Positions 5,205 through 12,367 of a stretch of DNA of 12,367 nucleotides are shown here, one piece after another. The stretch is from Pseudomonadota bacterium (GTDB taxonomy: Bacteria; Pseudomonadota; Gammaproteobacteria; Burkholderiales; Methylophilaceae). The stretch's first letter is position 1, and each line of letters opens with the position of its first letter. A program made the translations under genes and the position numbers. The stretch covers positions 1 through 12,367 of the forward strand of contig JAKPIR010000222.1 in NCBI GenBank assembly GCA_029549705.1. The letters run 5' to 3'. The notes under the pieces are model-generated. The model did no database searches. It saw only the letters and a program-made list of their open reading frames with translations, and was not told the origin of the DNA.

Positions 5205-7013
5205 ATGACAGGCACAACAAATGTGACTGCTTTTAGTAGCCCGAGCTTTTCACTACATGGCGTAGGCGTGTCGAGTGGTATTGCCATTGGTCACGCGCAT
5301 TTAGTTTCGAATGCGCTATTAGAGGTAGTGCACTACCAATTGCCACAACATTTAATTGAAGATGAAATTCAGCGTTTTGCTGATGCCGTTGCAACCGTTA
5401 AGCATGATTTAGAACACATCCATGAGAGCTTGCGAAAGAACGCTCCCGCTGAAATCAGCGCGTTCATCAACACCCATCTGATGATGCTGGCTGACAAATC
5501 GTTGAGTGAAACACCTAAAGACATCATCAGAAAAGAACTATGCAACGCTGAGTGGGCGATCAAGCTGCAGATGGATGAAGTGGTTGAGCAGTTTGAGCAA
5601 ATTGAAGACGACTATCTGCGTGAACGCAAACAAGATGTCATTCAGGTGGTCGAGCGCGTCATTAAAGTGCTTTTAGGCCACCCACACCAGTTGAGCTCTG
5701 AACAGCAAACGAGCGCTTTGCAGCAAGAGCGCAAGCTTATTTTGGTCGCCCACGATATTTCGCCAGCCGACGCCATTCAATTTAAGCAGCATGAGTTTGC
5801 AGCTTTTATTACCGATGTGGGGGGGGTCACTTCACATACCGCCATTTTGGCGCGCAGCCTGAATATTCCGTCCATTGTCGCGCTGCAAAAAGCCCGCGAC
5901 TTAATTCATGATGGTGAGCTTATCATTGTGGATGGCAAGCAAGGGGTGGTAATCGTCAACCCCGATAAAAGCATACTCACTGAGTATAAGCTTCGCCAAG
6001 AACAGTGGGAACTTGAACAACAAAAATTACAGCGCATTAAATCTACCAAAGCGATTACGTTAGATGGCGAAAACATTGAGTTATTTGCCAATATCGAAGT
6101 GCCGGAAGATGTTGTGGCGGCCAAGGCATCAGGCGCTACGGGTATTGGTCTTTATCGGACTGAGTTTTTGTTTATGAACCGCCGCGAAATGCCCAGCGAA
6201 GAAGAGCAGTTCATCGCTTATAAAAGCGTGGCTGAGGCCATGAAGGGCCAACCTGTGATTATCCGCACACTAGATTTAGGGGCAGATAAACAACTAAGTG
6301 GCGAGAGCGAAACAGAATGCGCTAACCCTGCTTTGGGCCTGCGTGCGATACGTTATTGCTTAAGTGAACCACAGATTTTTCACACACAACTACGCGCATT
6401 ATTGCGGGCTTCTGCTTTTGGCCAGATTAAAATTCTCATTCCGATGCTTTCCGCTTTATCAGAATTAAGGCAAAGCAAACTATTGCTTGAGCGCGCAAAG
6501 ACCAGTTTGCGTAAAGAAAATACTCCGTTTAATGAGAACATCTCACTAGGTGGCATGATAGAAATTCCTGCCGCAGCTATTAACGCAGAAGCATTCGCCA
6601 CTGAGTTAGACTTCTTATCCATTGGCACCAACGATTTAATTCAATATACCCTGGCCATTGACCGTACGGACGACAGCGTCGCACACCTCTACAATCCGTT
6701 ACATCCAGCGGTACTCAAGCTCATTTCACTCACAATAAAAGCTGCAAATAAATTAGGTAAACCTGTTTCAGTTTGTGGCGAAATGGCGGGGGAAGCGAAA
6801 CTTACGAAACTACTGCTTGGGATGGGATTGCGTCAGTTCTCCATGCACCCATCACATATTTTGAGTGTTAAGCAGCAAATTTTACATAGCCAAGTCAATC
6901 AACTGGCTCACCATGCCAAAAAAATATTGGCCCTCAGTGATATTGAAAAAATCGAACCCCTGTTAACCAAATTTTATACGCCCATTGAAATGCGCGCCAA
7001 AGCCAGACACTAA
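5205..7013 (+). CDS. ptsI: PTS Enzyme I (phosphoenolpyruvate-protein phosphotransferase)
   Basis: Enzyme I autophosphorylates from PEP and hands the phosphate to HPr. From ATG 5205 it is 602 residues, slightly above the usual 575 or so because of about 15 extra N-terminal residues before SLHGVGVSSGIAIG. The phosphohistidine domain carries H211 in GGVTSHTAILARSLNIPSIV (206-225). The PEP-binding barrel has GLYRTEFLFM (315-324, with the binding arginine at 318), GGMIEIPAA (449-457), DFLSIGTNDLIQYTLA (469-484) and the catalytic cysteine C524 in VCGEMAGE. All key residues are present. A TTG at 5169 would give a longer protein overlapping ptsH, but ATG 5205, with the GA-rich site in the ptsH end, is more credible. 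A run of eight Gs (5819-5826) encodes the glycines just before the active histidine. Confidence 0.96.
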   Translation: MTGTTNVTAFSSPSFSLHGVGVSSGIAIGHAHLVSNALLEVVHYQLPQHLIEDEIQRFADAVATVKHDLEHIHESLRKNAPAEISAFINTHLMMLADKSLSETPKDIIRKELCNAEWAIKLQMDEVVEQFEQIEDDYLRERKQDVIQVVERVIKVLLGHPHQLSSEQQTSALQQERKLILVAHDISPADAIQFKQHEFAAFITDVGGVTSHTAILARSLNIPSIVALQKARDLIHDGELIIVDGKQGVVIVNPDKSILTEYKLRQEQWELEQQKLQRIKSTKAITLDGENIELFANIEVPEDVVAAKASGATGIGLYRTEFLFMNRREMPSEEEQFIAYKSVAEAMKGQPVIIRTLDLGADKQLSGESETECANPALGLRAIRYCLSEPQIFHTQLRALLRASAFGQIKILIPMLSALSELRQSKLLLERAKTSLRKENTPFNENISLGGMIEIPAAAINAEAFATELDFLSIGTNDLIQYTLAIDRTDDSVAHLYNPLHPAVLKLISLTIKAANKLGKPVSVCGEMAGEAKLTKLLLGMGLRQFSMHPSHILSVKQQILHSQVNQLAHHAKKILALSDIEKIEPLLTKFYTPIEMRAKARH

Positions 7014-7050
7014 ACTTTTTTCCAACGCTGTAAATTTTGAAAGGATTATC

Positions 7051-7398
7051 ATGAATACTGAATTAGAAGTCATTGTTCCAAGCAACGACGAAAAAAATAT
7101 TGCTACCGTTACGCACTTAGGCGGCACGGTATTCTCATTTTTACCTGCGTTAATCGTATGGATTTTAAAAAAAGACGATAGCGCCTATCTGTCAGACCAA
7201 GCGAAAGAGGCACTTAATTTCCAAATCACGGTCTTACTTGCATACATCGCCGCTGGCGTACTTTCTTGGATACTCATCGGGCTTTTGTTTTTTCCTATTA
7301 TTTGGATTGTGAATATTGTTTTTTGCATTATCGCCGCCATTGCTACCAGTAAGGGTGAAACTTATCGCTACCCACTGTGCTTAAGACTGATTAACTAG
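7051..7398 (+). CDS. DUF4870-type small membrane protein
   Basis: This 115-residue protein matches the DUF4870 pattern. A short polar N terminus leads to ATVTHLGGTVFSFLPALIVW (about 20-39), then a K-K-D-D-S-A-Y-L-S-D-Q-A-K-E-A-L-N-F-Q-I segment and a long hydrophobic C-terminal half with two likely membrane spans (about 65-105). The characteristic QAKEALNFQ motif is clear. Members are inner-membrane proteins of unknown function. The start at ATG 7051 has AAAGGA five bases upstream (7040-7045) and removes an unsupported upstream extension that would overlap ptsI. It lies 37 bases after ptsI and 22 before prlC, in the same direction, with no terminator seen on either side. Co-transcription is possible, but no functional link is evident. 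Confidence 0.85.
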   Translation: MNTELEVIVPSNDEKNIATVTHLGGTVFSFLPALIVWILKKDDSAYLSDQAKEALNFQITVLLAYIAAGVLSWILIGLLFFPIIWIVNIVFCIIAAIATSKGETYRYPLCLRLIN

Positions 7399-7420
7399 TT
7401 TTTATTGTTGAAGGAATTGT

Positions 7421-9454
7421 GTGTCTAATCCACTATTACATTTTGCCGGTCTGCCTAAGTTTGAAGAAATCAAAGCAGAACATGTTTCACCTGCCATCGA
7501 TTTTTTGCTAAGTGAGGCCAGAACCACCGTCAATTCACTCGCAACGAGCGTAGAAGCGCCCTCTTGGGAAAGCTTTGTATTACCGCTTGAAGATATGGAA
7601 GAAAAGTTATCTCGTGCCTGGTCGCAGGTAGGCCACATGAATGGCGTGGTGAATAGCCCCGCCTTGCGCGAGGCTTATAATGAAAACTTAGCGAAACTCA
7701 CCGATTTTTACGCTGATTTAGGTCAAGACGAACGGCTTTATGCAAAGTTTCGTGCGCTACGGAATAGTACACAATTTGAAACACTTACGGCTTCACAGAA
7801 AAAAATCGTTGAAAACGAGCTGAGAGACTTTCGTTTAGGTGGTGCGGAATTGCCTGCTGAACAAAAGGCGCGCTTTAAAGAAATTCAGGAAGCACTTTCT
7901 AAATTATCTTCTAAATTTGAAGAAAATGTGCTGGATAACACCAACGATTTTGCGCTGTACATTGATGATGCAAGCACACTTAAGGGTATTCCCGAAGATG
8001 TTTTGCAAGCGGCCTCTGAGGCGGCCAATGCCGATAACAAAGCTGGCTACAAGTTTACCCTGCATTTTCCATCATATTTACCCGTCCTGCAGTACGCTGA
8101 AAATCGCGATTTACGTGAAACACTTTACCGTGCCTATGCCACACGCGCCTCTGAATTAAGCAAGCCGGAATGGGATAACTCACCAATTATTGCGCAAATT
8201 TTAAAGCTAAAACAAGAGGTTGCCCATTTACTTGGCTTTGATAATTATGCTGAACTCTCCATCGCCACAAAAATGGCTGACTCGGCTAGTCACGTCAAGA
8301 AATTTTTGCACGATTTAACTGTAAAAGCCAAACCCTACGCCGTTAAAGATATGGCAGAACTAACTGCCTATGCGCGTAAATTGGGCATACACGATATGCA
8401 GGCATGGGATGTCGCCTATGTTTCAGAGAAGTTACGTGAAGATAAATATGCTTTTTCAGACTTAGAGGTCAAACAATACTTTCCTGAAAATAAAGTGCTG
8501 GCAGGCTTATTTAAAGTGGTTGAAACCATTTTTGGCGTGCATGTCGTTAAATCACAAGCCTCTGTCTGGCATGAAGATGTCAGCTTTTACGATATCAAAG
8601 GGCATGACGGCAGATTAATTGGCCAATTTTATCTTGATTTATATGCGCGCAATAACAAACGTGGTGGCGCATGGATGGATGAGGCCATCACACGTCGTCG
8701 CGTGGGTGATAGACTCACCACACCGGTAGCCTTTTTAACCTGCAACTTTTCTGGTCCCGTGGGTGACAAGCCGGCATTATTCACTCATGACGAAGTGCTG
8801 ACCATGTTTCACGAGTTTGGTCACGGCCTGCACTACATGCTCACCGAAGTTGATGATTACAGTGTTTCCGGAATTAAAGGCGTGGAGTGGGATGCGGTTG
8901 AGCTACCCAGCCAGCTGATGGAAAACTTCTGCTGGGAATGGGAAGTACTTCGCAATATGACCGCGCATGTGGATACCGGCGAGCAGTTACCGCGCGCCCT
9001 ATTTGACAAAATGGTCGCTGCTAAAAACTTTCAGGCAGGCATGCAAACCCTGCGGCAGATTGAATTCTCATTATTCGATATTCGTCTGCATAGCGAATTT
9101 GACCCCAATGGCAGCAAAACCGCGCTAGATTTAATTGAAGAAGTGCGCGATGAAGTGGCCGTGGTGCGCCCGCCCAAGTGGAATCGTTTTCCCAATAATT
9201 TTACCCATATCTTTTCAGGGGGCTATGCGGCGGGCTATTACAGCTACAAATGGGCCGAAGTTCTGTCTGCAGACGCCTACAGCATGTTTGAGGAGGATGG
9301 CGTACTATCCAGGGAAACCGGCCAGCGTTATTGGCAGGAAATTTTATCCAAAGGCGGTTCACGCAGTGCAATGGCGTCTTTCACAGCGTTTCGCGGCCGC
9401 GAGCCAAGCATTGACGCCTTGCTTCGCCACAATGGCATGTTTGAAACAGCATGA
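7421..9454 (+). CDS. prlC: Oligopeptidase A, M3-family zinc metallopeptidase
   Basis: This 677-residue cytoplasmic zinc peptidase degrades short peptides, including cleaved signal peptides, in the E. coli model. The M3 active site is complete: HEFGH at 464-468 gives two zinc-binding histidines and the catalytic E465. The third zinc ligand is E494 in the D-A-V-E-L-P-S-Q motif (491-498), at the spacing seen in thimet oligopeptidase. The C-terminal segment with YYSYKWAEVLSADAYSMFEE is also typical of oligopeptidase A. Length matches the family (about 680). The start is GTG 7421, preceded by AAGGA at 7411-7415, giving MSNPLLHFAGLPKFEEI, the expected N terminus. Its TGA overlaps the xth ATG, suggesting translational coupling between the two. 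Confidence 0.95.
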   Translation: MSNPLLHFAGLPKFEEIKAEHVSPAIDFLLSEARTTVNSLATSVEAPSWESFVLPLEDMEEKLSRAWSQVGHMNGVVNSPALREAYNENLAKLTDFYADLGQDERLYAKFRALRNSTQFETLTASQKKIVENELRDFRLGGAELPAEQKARFKEIQEALSKLSSKFEENVLDNTNDFALYIDDASTLKGIPEDVLQAASEAANADNKAGYKFTLHFPSYLPVLQYAENRDLRETLYRAYATRASELSKPEWDNSPIIAQILKLKQEVAHLLGFDNYAELSIATKMADSASHVKKFLHDLTVKAKPYAVKDMAELTAYARKLGIHDMQAWDVAYVSEKLREDKYAFSDLEVKQYFPENKVLAGLFKVVETIFGVHVVKSQASVWHEDVSFYDIKGHDGRLIGQFYLDLYARNNKRGGAWMDEAITRRRVGDRLTTPVAFLTCNFSGPVGDKPALFTHDEVLTMFHEFGHGLHYMLTEVDDYSVSGIKGVEWDAVELPSQLMENFCWEWEVLRNMTAHVDTGEQLPRALFDKMVAAKNFQAGMQTLRQIEFSLFDIRLHSEFDPNGSKTALDLIEEVRDEVAVVRPPKWNRFPNNFTHIFSGGYAAGYYSYKWAEVLSADAYSMFEEDGVLSRETGQRYWQEILSKGGSRSAMASFTAFRGREPSIDALLRHNGMFETA

Positions 9455-10233
9455 GTCGCGGCACTTTTAAATTAGCCACCTGGAACGTCAACTCACTGAA
9501 TGTACGTCTGCCGCATGTGCTGGATTGGCTGGCAAGCAATCAGCCCGATGTGCTTTGCCTGCAAGAAACCAAGCAAGAAGATAGCAAATTTCCCTATGCT
9601 GCACTCAAAGAAGCAGGCTACAACGCAGTGCATATTGGGCAAAAAACCTATAATGGCGTGGCAATTTTAAGCCCGCATGCCATCGAACACGTGCAGGCCG
9701 GCATCCCCAATTATGAGGATGAACAAAAGCGCGTCATTACCGCCACCATCAAAGAGATGCGCATCGTATGTGCTTACATTCCCAACGGTCAGGCGGTTGA
9801 TAGCGACAAATATCAATATAAACTTAGCTGGTTAAATGCCCTAACCGATTGGCTTAAAGCAGAATTACAGGCACATCCAAATTTGGCGTTATTGGGCGAT
9901 TACAATATTGCGCCAGATGACCGCGACTGCCACGACCCAGCCGCCTGGGTCGGGCAAGTGCTGGTCAGCCCGGCTGAGCGCGAAGCATTTCAAAAACTTG
10001 TAAACCTAGGGTTACATGATAGCTTCAGGTTATTTGAGCAACCTGACAAAAGCTTCAGCTGGTGGGATTACCGCATGATGGGCTTCAGGCGAAATCTTGG
10101 TCTGCGTATCGACCATATTTTAGTGAGCGATGCGCTCAAACCAAAATGCAAGGCTGCATTTATTGATAAATCGCCACGCAAACTAGAACGCCCCTCAGAT
10201 CATACGCCGGTGATTTTGGAGCTAATCCAATGA
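9451..10233 (+). CDS. xth: Exodeoxyribonuclease III (AP endonuclease)
   Basis: This 260-residue enzyme belongs to the exonuclease III/APE1 family, which cuts DNA 5' of abasic sites and removes 3' blocking groups in base-excision repair. The catalytic set is intact: N12 in ATWNVNSLNVRL, the metal ligand E39 in LQETKQED, Y109 in CAYIPNGQ, D150 and N152 in LLGDYNIAP, D221-H222 in LRIDHILVS, and D250-H251 in the PSDHTPV ending. The ATG at 9451 overlaps the prlC stop in an ATGA junction, and the N terminus needs no extension. The gene is convergent with the ntrX-like gene on the other strand, separated by 148 bases. No clear plus-strand terminator follows it: the hairpin at 10281-10319 lacks a T run in this direction. 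Paralogues (xthA and exoA types) exist in the family, so the exact subtype is not assigned. Confidence 0.95.
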   Translation: MSRGTFKLATWNVNSLNVRLPHVLDWLASNQPDVLCLQETKQEDSKFPYAALKEAGYNAVHIGQKTYNGVAILSPHAIEHVQAGIPNYEDEQKRVITATIKEMRIVCAYIPNGQAVDSDKYQYKLSWLNALTDWLKAELQAHPNLALLGDYNIAPDDRDCHDPAAWVGQVLVSPAEREAFQKLVNLGLHDSFRLFEQPDKSFSWWDYRMMGFRRNLGLRIDHILVSDALKPKCKAAFIDKSPRKLERPSDHTPVILELIQ

Positions 10234-10265
10234 CCTTAAAACACTTTTTTTCTCATGCCAAAATA

Positions 10266-10334
10266 TACGAGAAAAAATAAATGCTCTGGAAGCCTTTATT
10301 TATAAGGCTCACAGGGCATCGAAAAAGGTTGCGC
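10266..10334 (-). repeat. 69-base palindromic repeat, copy 2 (downstream of the ntrX-like gene)
   Basis: This is the second copy of the repeat at 1772-1840, in opposite orientation and of equal length. Read on the minus strand it has the same leading block (AACCTTTTTCGATGC), the same hairpin arms apart from single changes, and the same T-rich trailing block ending CTCGTA. The central loop (10297-10303) is the same on the plus strand as in copy 1, so it is inverted relative to the flanks. It fills about half of the short gap between the convergent xth and ntrX-like genes. Confidence 0.85.
10271..10319 (-). terminator. Intrinsic terminator of the ntrYX-type operon
   Basis: On the minus strand the hairpin pairs ATGCCCTG (10319-10312) with CAGAGCAT (10288-10281), with one C-A mismatch. 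The inner stem AGCCTT/AAGGCT (10309-10304 with 10296-10291) follows. The tail reads TTATTTTTTCTC from 10280 downward. It lies about 63 bases after the ntrX-like stop at 10382. On the plus strand the hairpin is followed by CGAAAAAGG, so it should not terminate xth transcripts efficiently. Confidence 0.72.
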
Positions 10335-10381
10335 ATAGAAAGCGGTACTTTGAAGGCATTTTAGTAAGCTATTTTACTGCG

Positions 10382-11749
10382 CTAATTTTTGATTTTTATG
10401 TTCAACTGCTTGAGTTTTCGGTACAAATGCGTGCGTTCCAAACCAGCGATTTCTGCCAGTTTGCTCATGTTATTACTGACTTTTTTCATATGATATTGAA
10501 TGTACGTGCGTTCAAACTCATCACGCGCCTCGCGTAGCGGCTGATTGAAATTGGGATGCCATGCCTGATCCTCAGCAGTGTTTGCAGTTGCTGGCTCACC
10601 CTTGTTCTGTGTACTTTCGGCATGATGGGTTGTAGCGTTGTCCGCCGAAATGGCCTCGGATGACGTTTCTTCAGGCAGCGCTTTGGGATTTTCGAATTGC
10701 GTCAACACTCGTTTAACGTCTTCTAGCGTGATTTTTTCGCCCAGACTGGTCTGAATCAAATTACGTATCACGGCATCCAACTGCGCCAAATCACCAGGCC
10801 AATCCGCATTACGAAGCGCATTGAGCGCCGCGATATCAAACTCCCGGTATTCAACGTCTGCCAATTCAAGTTGTAAATTGGCGATTGCCACCACCAAATC
10901 AGGAATATCCTCTTTGTGTTCATCCAAAGCAGGCACACGAAGTGACACCGCAGATAGTAGCTGCAATAAATTATGGTCAAACAACGATTCCGCCTGCAGT
11001 TTTGGCAGGTTTTCGCTGGTACCGCACACCACGCGCGTGCTATATTTTTCGGCCTTAGTCATCAGCAATAACAAGCCTTTTTGCTCAATTTTGTTGAGCT
11101 CGGCTACTTCACTGATAAACACCACCCCGTCGCGCGTGGCTTCTAAAATCTCAATGGGTGCCGTTGCCAATTGGTTAAACTCAGTGAGTTGCAGCCAAGG
11201 ACTGCCCGGCTGATGCAGATAACGCGCGCATAATTCGGTGCCACTGCCTTTTGGGCCTATGAGCAACAGCGGGCTTGGGGTAACGTTCATGGCGATTTTA
11301 TCAAGCCGCTCTTTTAGCGCGCTGATAATGGGGCTTTTACCCAAACTACTCAAATTCATTTCAGATTTCGGTAACTGCTCGCTGTGCTTGAGCGCAGACT
11401 CCACCGTTTTGAGTAACTTCTGCAGGGCGATAGGCTTTTCTAAAAAATCAAATGCGCCAATACGCGTGGCTTCAACCGCAGTATCTATTGTGCCGTGGCC
11501 TGACATCATGACCACTGGCATCGTCAGCAAACTGTTGTTTGCCCATTCTTTTAAAAGTGTGATGCCATCGCAATCGGGCATCCAGATATCCAGCAAGACG
11601 ATATCTGGTCGCTCCTGCAGGCGTATGGCGCGGGCGGAGGCGGCGTTTTCGGCGAGCTGCACTTGGTAGCCTTCATCTTGCAAAATGTCGCGCAATAATT
11701 CGCGAATGCCAATTTCGTCATCAACGACTAATATATTTTTTGATGCCAT
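10382..11749 (-). CDS. ntrX: NtrX-like response regulator with a degenerate AAA+ domain
   Basis: This 455-residue regulator has three parts. The receiver (about 1-122) is intact, with D10-D11, phosphoacceptor D54 in LLDIWMPDCDG, S83 and K105. The middle (about 135-350) is recognisably the AAA+ domain of sigma-54 activators but heavily altered. Walker A reads GPKGSGTE (165-172), with threonine in place of lysine. The E-L-F-G-H-E-K-G-A-F-T-G-A segment is missing. Walker B reads VVFISEVAEL (209-218), with serine in place of aspartate, and the L-R-E-R arginines are replaced in ALDEHKEDIP (274-283). A low-complexity linker (about 355-398) leads to a well-conserved Fis-type helix-turn-helix at 404-451, with the NtrX-typical LREARDEFERTYIQYH. 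It is therefore probably a phosphorylation-controlled DNA-binding protein that cannot activate sigma-54. It follows its likely kinase by 55 bases. Naming it NtrX rests on domain pattern and the NtrY-like partner. Confidence 0.85.
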   Translation of the reverse strand: MASKNILVVDDEIGIRELLRDILQDEGYQVQLAENAASARAIRLQERPDIVLLDIWMPDCDGITLLKEWANNSLLTMPVVMMSGHGTIDTAVEATRIGAFDFLEKPIALQKLLKTVESALKHSEQLPKSEMNLSSLGKSPIISALKERLDKIAMNVTPSPLLLIGPKGSGTELCARYLHQPGSPWLQLTEFNQLATAPIEILEATRDGVVFISEVAELNKIEQKGLLLLMTKAEKYSTRVVCGTSENLPKLQAESLFDHNLLQLLSAVSLRVPALDEHKEDIPDLVVAIANLQLELADVEYREFDIAALNALRNADWPGDLAQLDAVIRNLIQTSLGEKITLEDVKRVLTQFENPKALPEETSSEAISADNATTHHAESTQNKGEPATANTAEDQAWHPNFNQPLREARDEFERTYIQYHMKKVSNNMSKLAEIAGLERTHLYRKLKQLNIKIKN

Positions 11750-11804
11750 TGTTGTCTTCTGCTGCTTTCAAATAAATACGTTAATTTTCAATCCCAGTAA
11801 GCCT

Positions 11805-12367
11805 TTATTGCAGACCATTACCAGCGTTATGCCTCAAAAGCGGAATACTGATGGTCACCACTGCGCCTGTTTGGCTGTTATTAGATACAGACTCCGCAAC
11901 CTCAACATGCACATCATGCGCGACTTTTGGTTTGATATTTTCAATTTTAATACTGCCCTTATGTTCTTCAACGATTTTTTTAACAATCGCCAAACCCAAA
12001 CCCGTGCCATGCGGTTTTGTAGTCATATAAGGCTCAAACGCGTGCAAAAGCATCTCGGCAGGAAAACCCGTGCCGTTATCTTCCACGCTTAATTGCAACA
12101 TATTACCTTCAATGTTGGTTGTCACCGTAATTTGTGCAGTAGGCTCAGCTGCATGTGAATGATTGGTCATCGCATCTTGCGCATTCTGCAATAAATTATG
12201 GATTACTTGACGAAGCATCGTGCTATCACCCTGAATATCACAGGCTCGCTTTTCAAGTGATAGCTGCACTTTAATTTTTGGTAAATCATAAAAAGATACC
12301 ACTTCTTCGATGAGCTGGTTTAAATTTAATGGCTGCATTTTTGGTGCAGGCGCACGCGCATATTCGC
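11805..12367 (-). CDS. ntrY: NtrY-like sensor histidine kinase, C-terminal part (5' end beyond the window)
   Basis: The open frame continues to the window edge, reading EYARAPAPKMQPLNLNQLIEEV. This is the link between the DHp helices and the ATPase domain in NtrY (family form D/E-Y-A-R-x-P-A-P). About 187 residues are visible. They form a full HATPase domain: the N box VIHNLLQNAQDAM, the G1 box VEDNGTGFPAEM, the F box FEPYMTTK and the G2 box GTGLGLAIVKKIVEEHKGSI. The phosphoacceptor histidine and any membrane segments are outside the window. An internal ATG at 12338 could be mistaken for a start, but the family alignment and the lack of a stop upstream argue against it. It lies upstream of the ntrX-like gene and presumably phosphorylates that regulator. 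In the family NtrY is a membrane sensor tied to nitrogen or redox control; the signal here is unknown. Confidence 0.9.
   Translation of the reverse strand, partial: EYARAPAPKMQPLNLNQLIEEVVSFYDLPKIKVQLSLEKRACDIQGDSTMLRQVIHNLLQNAQDAMTNHSHAAEPTAQITVTTNIEGNMLQLSVEDNGTGFPAEMLLHAFEPYMTTKPHGTGLGLAIVKKIVEEHKGSIKIENIKPKVAHDVHVEVAESVSNNSQTGAVVTISIPLLRHNAGNGLQ

Noticed and set aside
6985..7050. Upstream start for the DUF4870 protein overlapping the end of ptsI
   Set aside because: The added residues are unlike the family, and AAAGGA at 7040-7045 clearly serves ATG 7051.
10246..10277. Inverted repeat TTTTTTCTC / GAGAAAAAA after xth as a plus-strand terminator
   Set aside because: The stem is nearly all A-T with a 14-base loop and no T run after it. 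The A run is better explained as the complement of the T tail of the minus-strand terminator.
11797..11809. A 13-base match (GTAAGCCTTTATT) to the 69-base repeat, at the stop codon of the NtrY-like gene
   Set aside because: No palindrome partner and no flanking blocks of the repeat are present. A short AT-rich match overlapping coding sequence is most simply chance.
10821..12092. Plus-strand open frames across the two-component genes
   Set aside because: They are antisense shadows. The minus-strand frames have complete, recognisable domains, while these have no family pattern and no ribosome-binding sites.

Overview
The window looks like chromosomal DNA of a betaproteobacterium. The best guess is a methylotroph of the Methylophilaceae type, from the moderate GC content, the protein sequences and the gene neighbourhood; species cannot be settled here. 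Almost all of it is core housekeeping and regulatory sequence, with no phage, transposase, CRISPR, tRNA or rRNA gene seen.

Region 1 (1-1697, + strand) holds the 3' end of an LPS-transport ATPase gene (lptB). It overlaps rpoN (sigma-54) by an ATGA junction. rpoN is followed by a 428-base AT-rich gap containing a strong intrinsic terminator, so the next gene, hpf (ribosome hibernation factor), probably has its own promoter. Region 2 (2468-2636) is a short gap dominated by a long inverted repeat. In RNA it would pair the ribosome-binding site of hprK into a 26-bp stem and leave the GTG start codon in an internal loop.

Region 3 (2627-7013, + strand) is a tight cluster: hprK, rapZ, a mannose-family EIIA, HPr (ptsH) and Enzyme I (ptsI). 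These form a phosphorelay from PEP to EI (H211), HPr (H15) and EIIA (H9), with HPr kinase/phosphorylase acting on Ser46 of HPr. No sugar permease is present, so the role is presumably regulatory. The EIIA-Ntr gene (ptsN), often found next to rpoN/hpf in proteobacteria, is not in this window.

Region 4 (7051-10233, + strand) holds a small DUF4870-type membrane protein, the M3 metallopeptidase oligopeptidase A (prlC) and exonuclease III (xth), the last two overlapping by ATGA. Region 5 (10382-12367, - strand) is a convergent two-component operon of NtrY/NtrX type. The kinase runs off the window edge. The response regulator keeps its receiver and Fis-type DNA-binding domains, but its AAA+ domain has lost the Walker A lysine, the Walker B aspartate and the GAFTGA segment.

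The most notable non-coding features are the hprK leader inverted repeat and a 69-base repeat present twice in opposite orientation. One copy follows rpoN and one follows the ntrX-like gene, each forming that gene's terminator. The palindrome loop is flipped between the two copies relative to their flanks.
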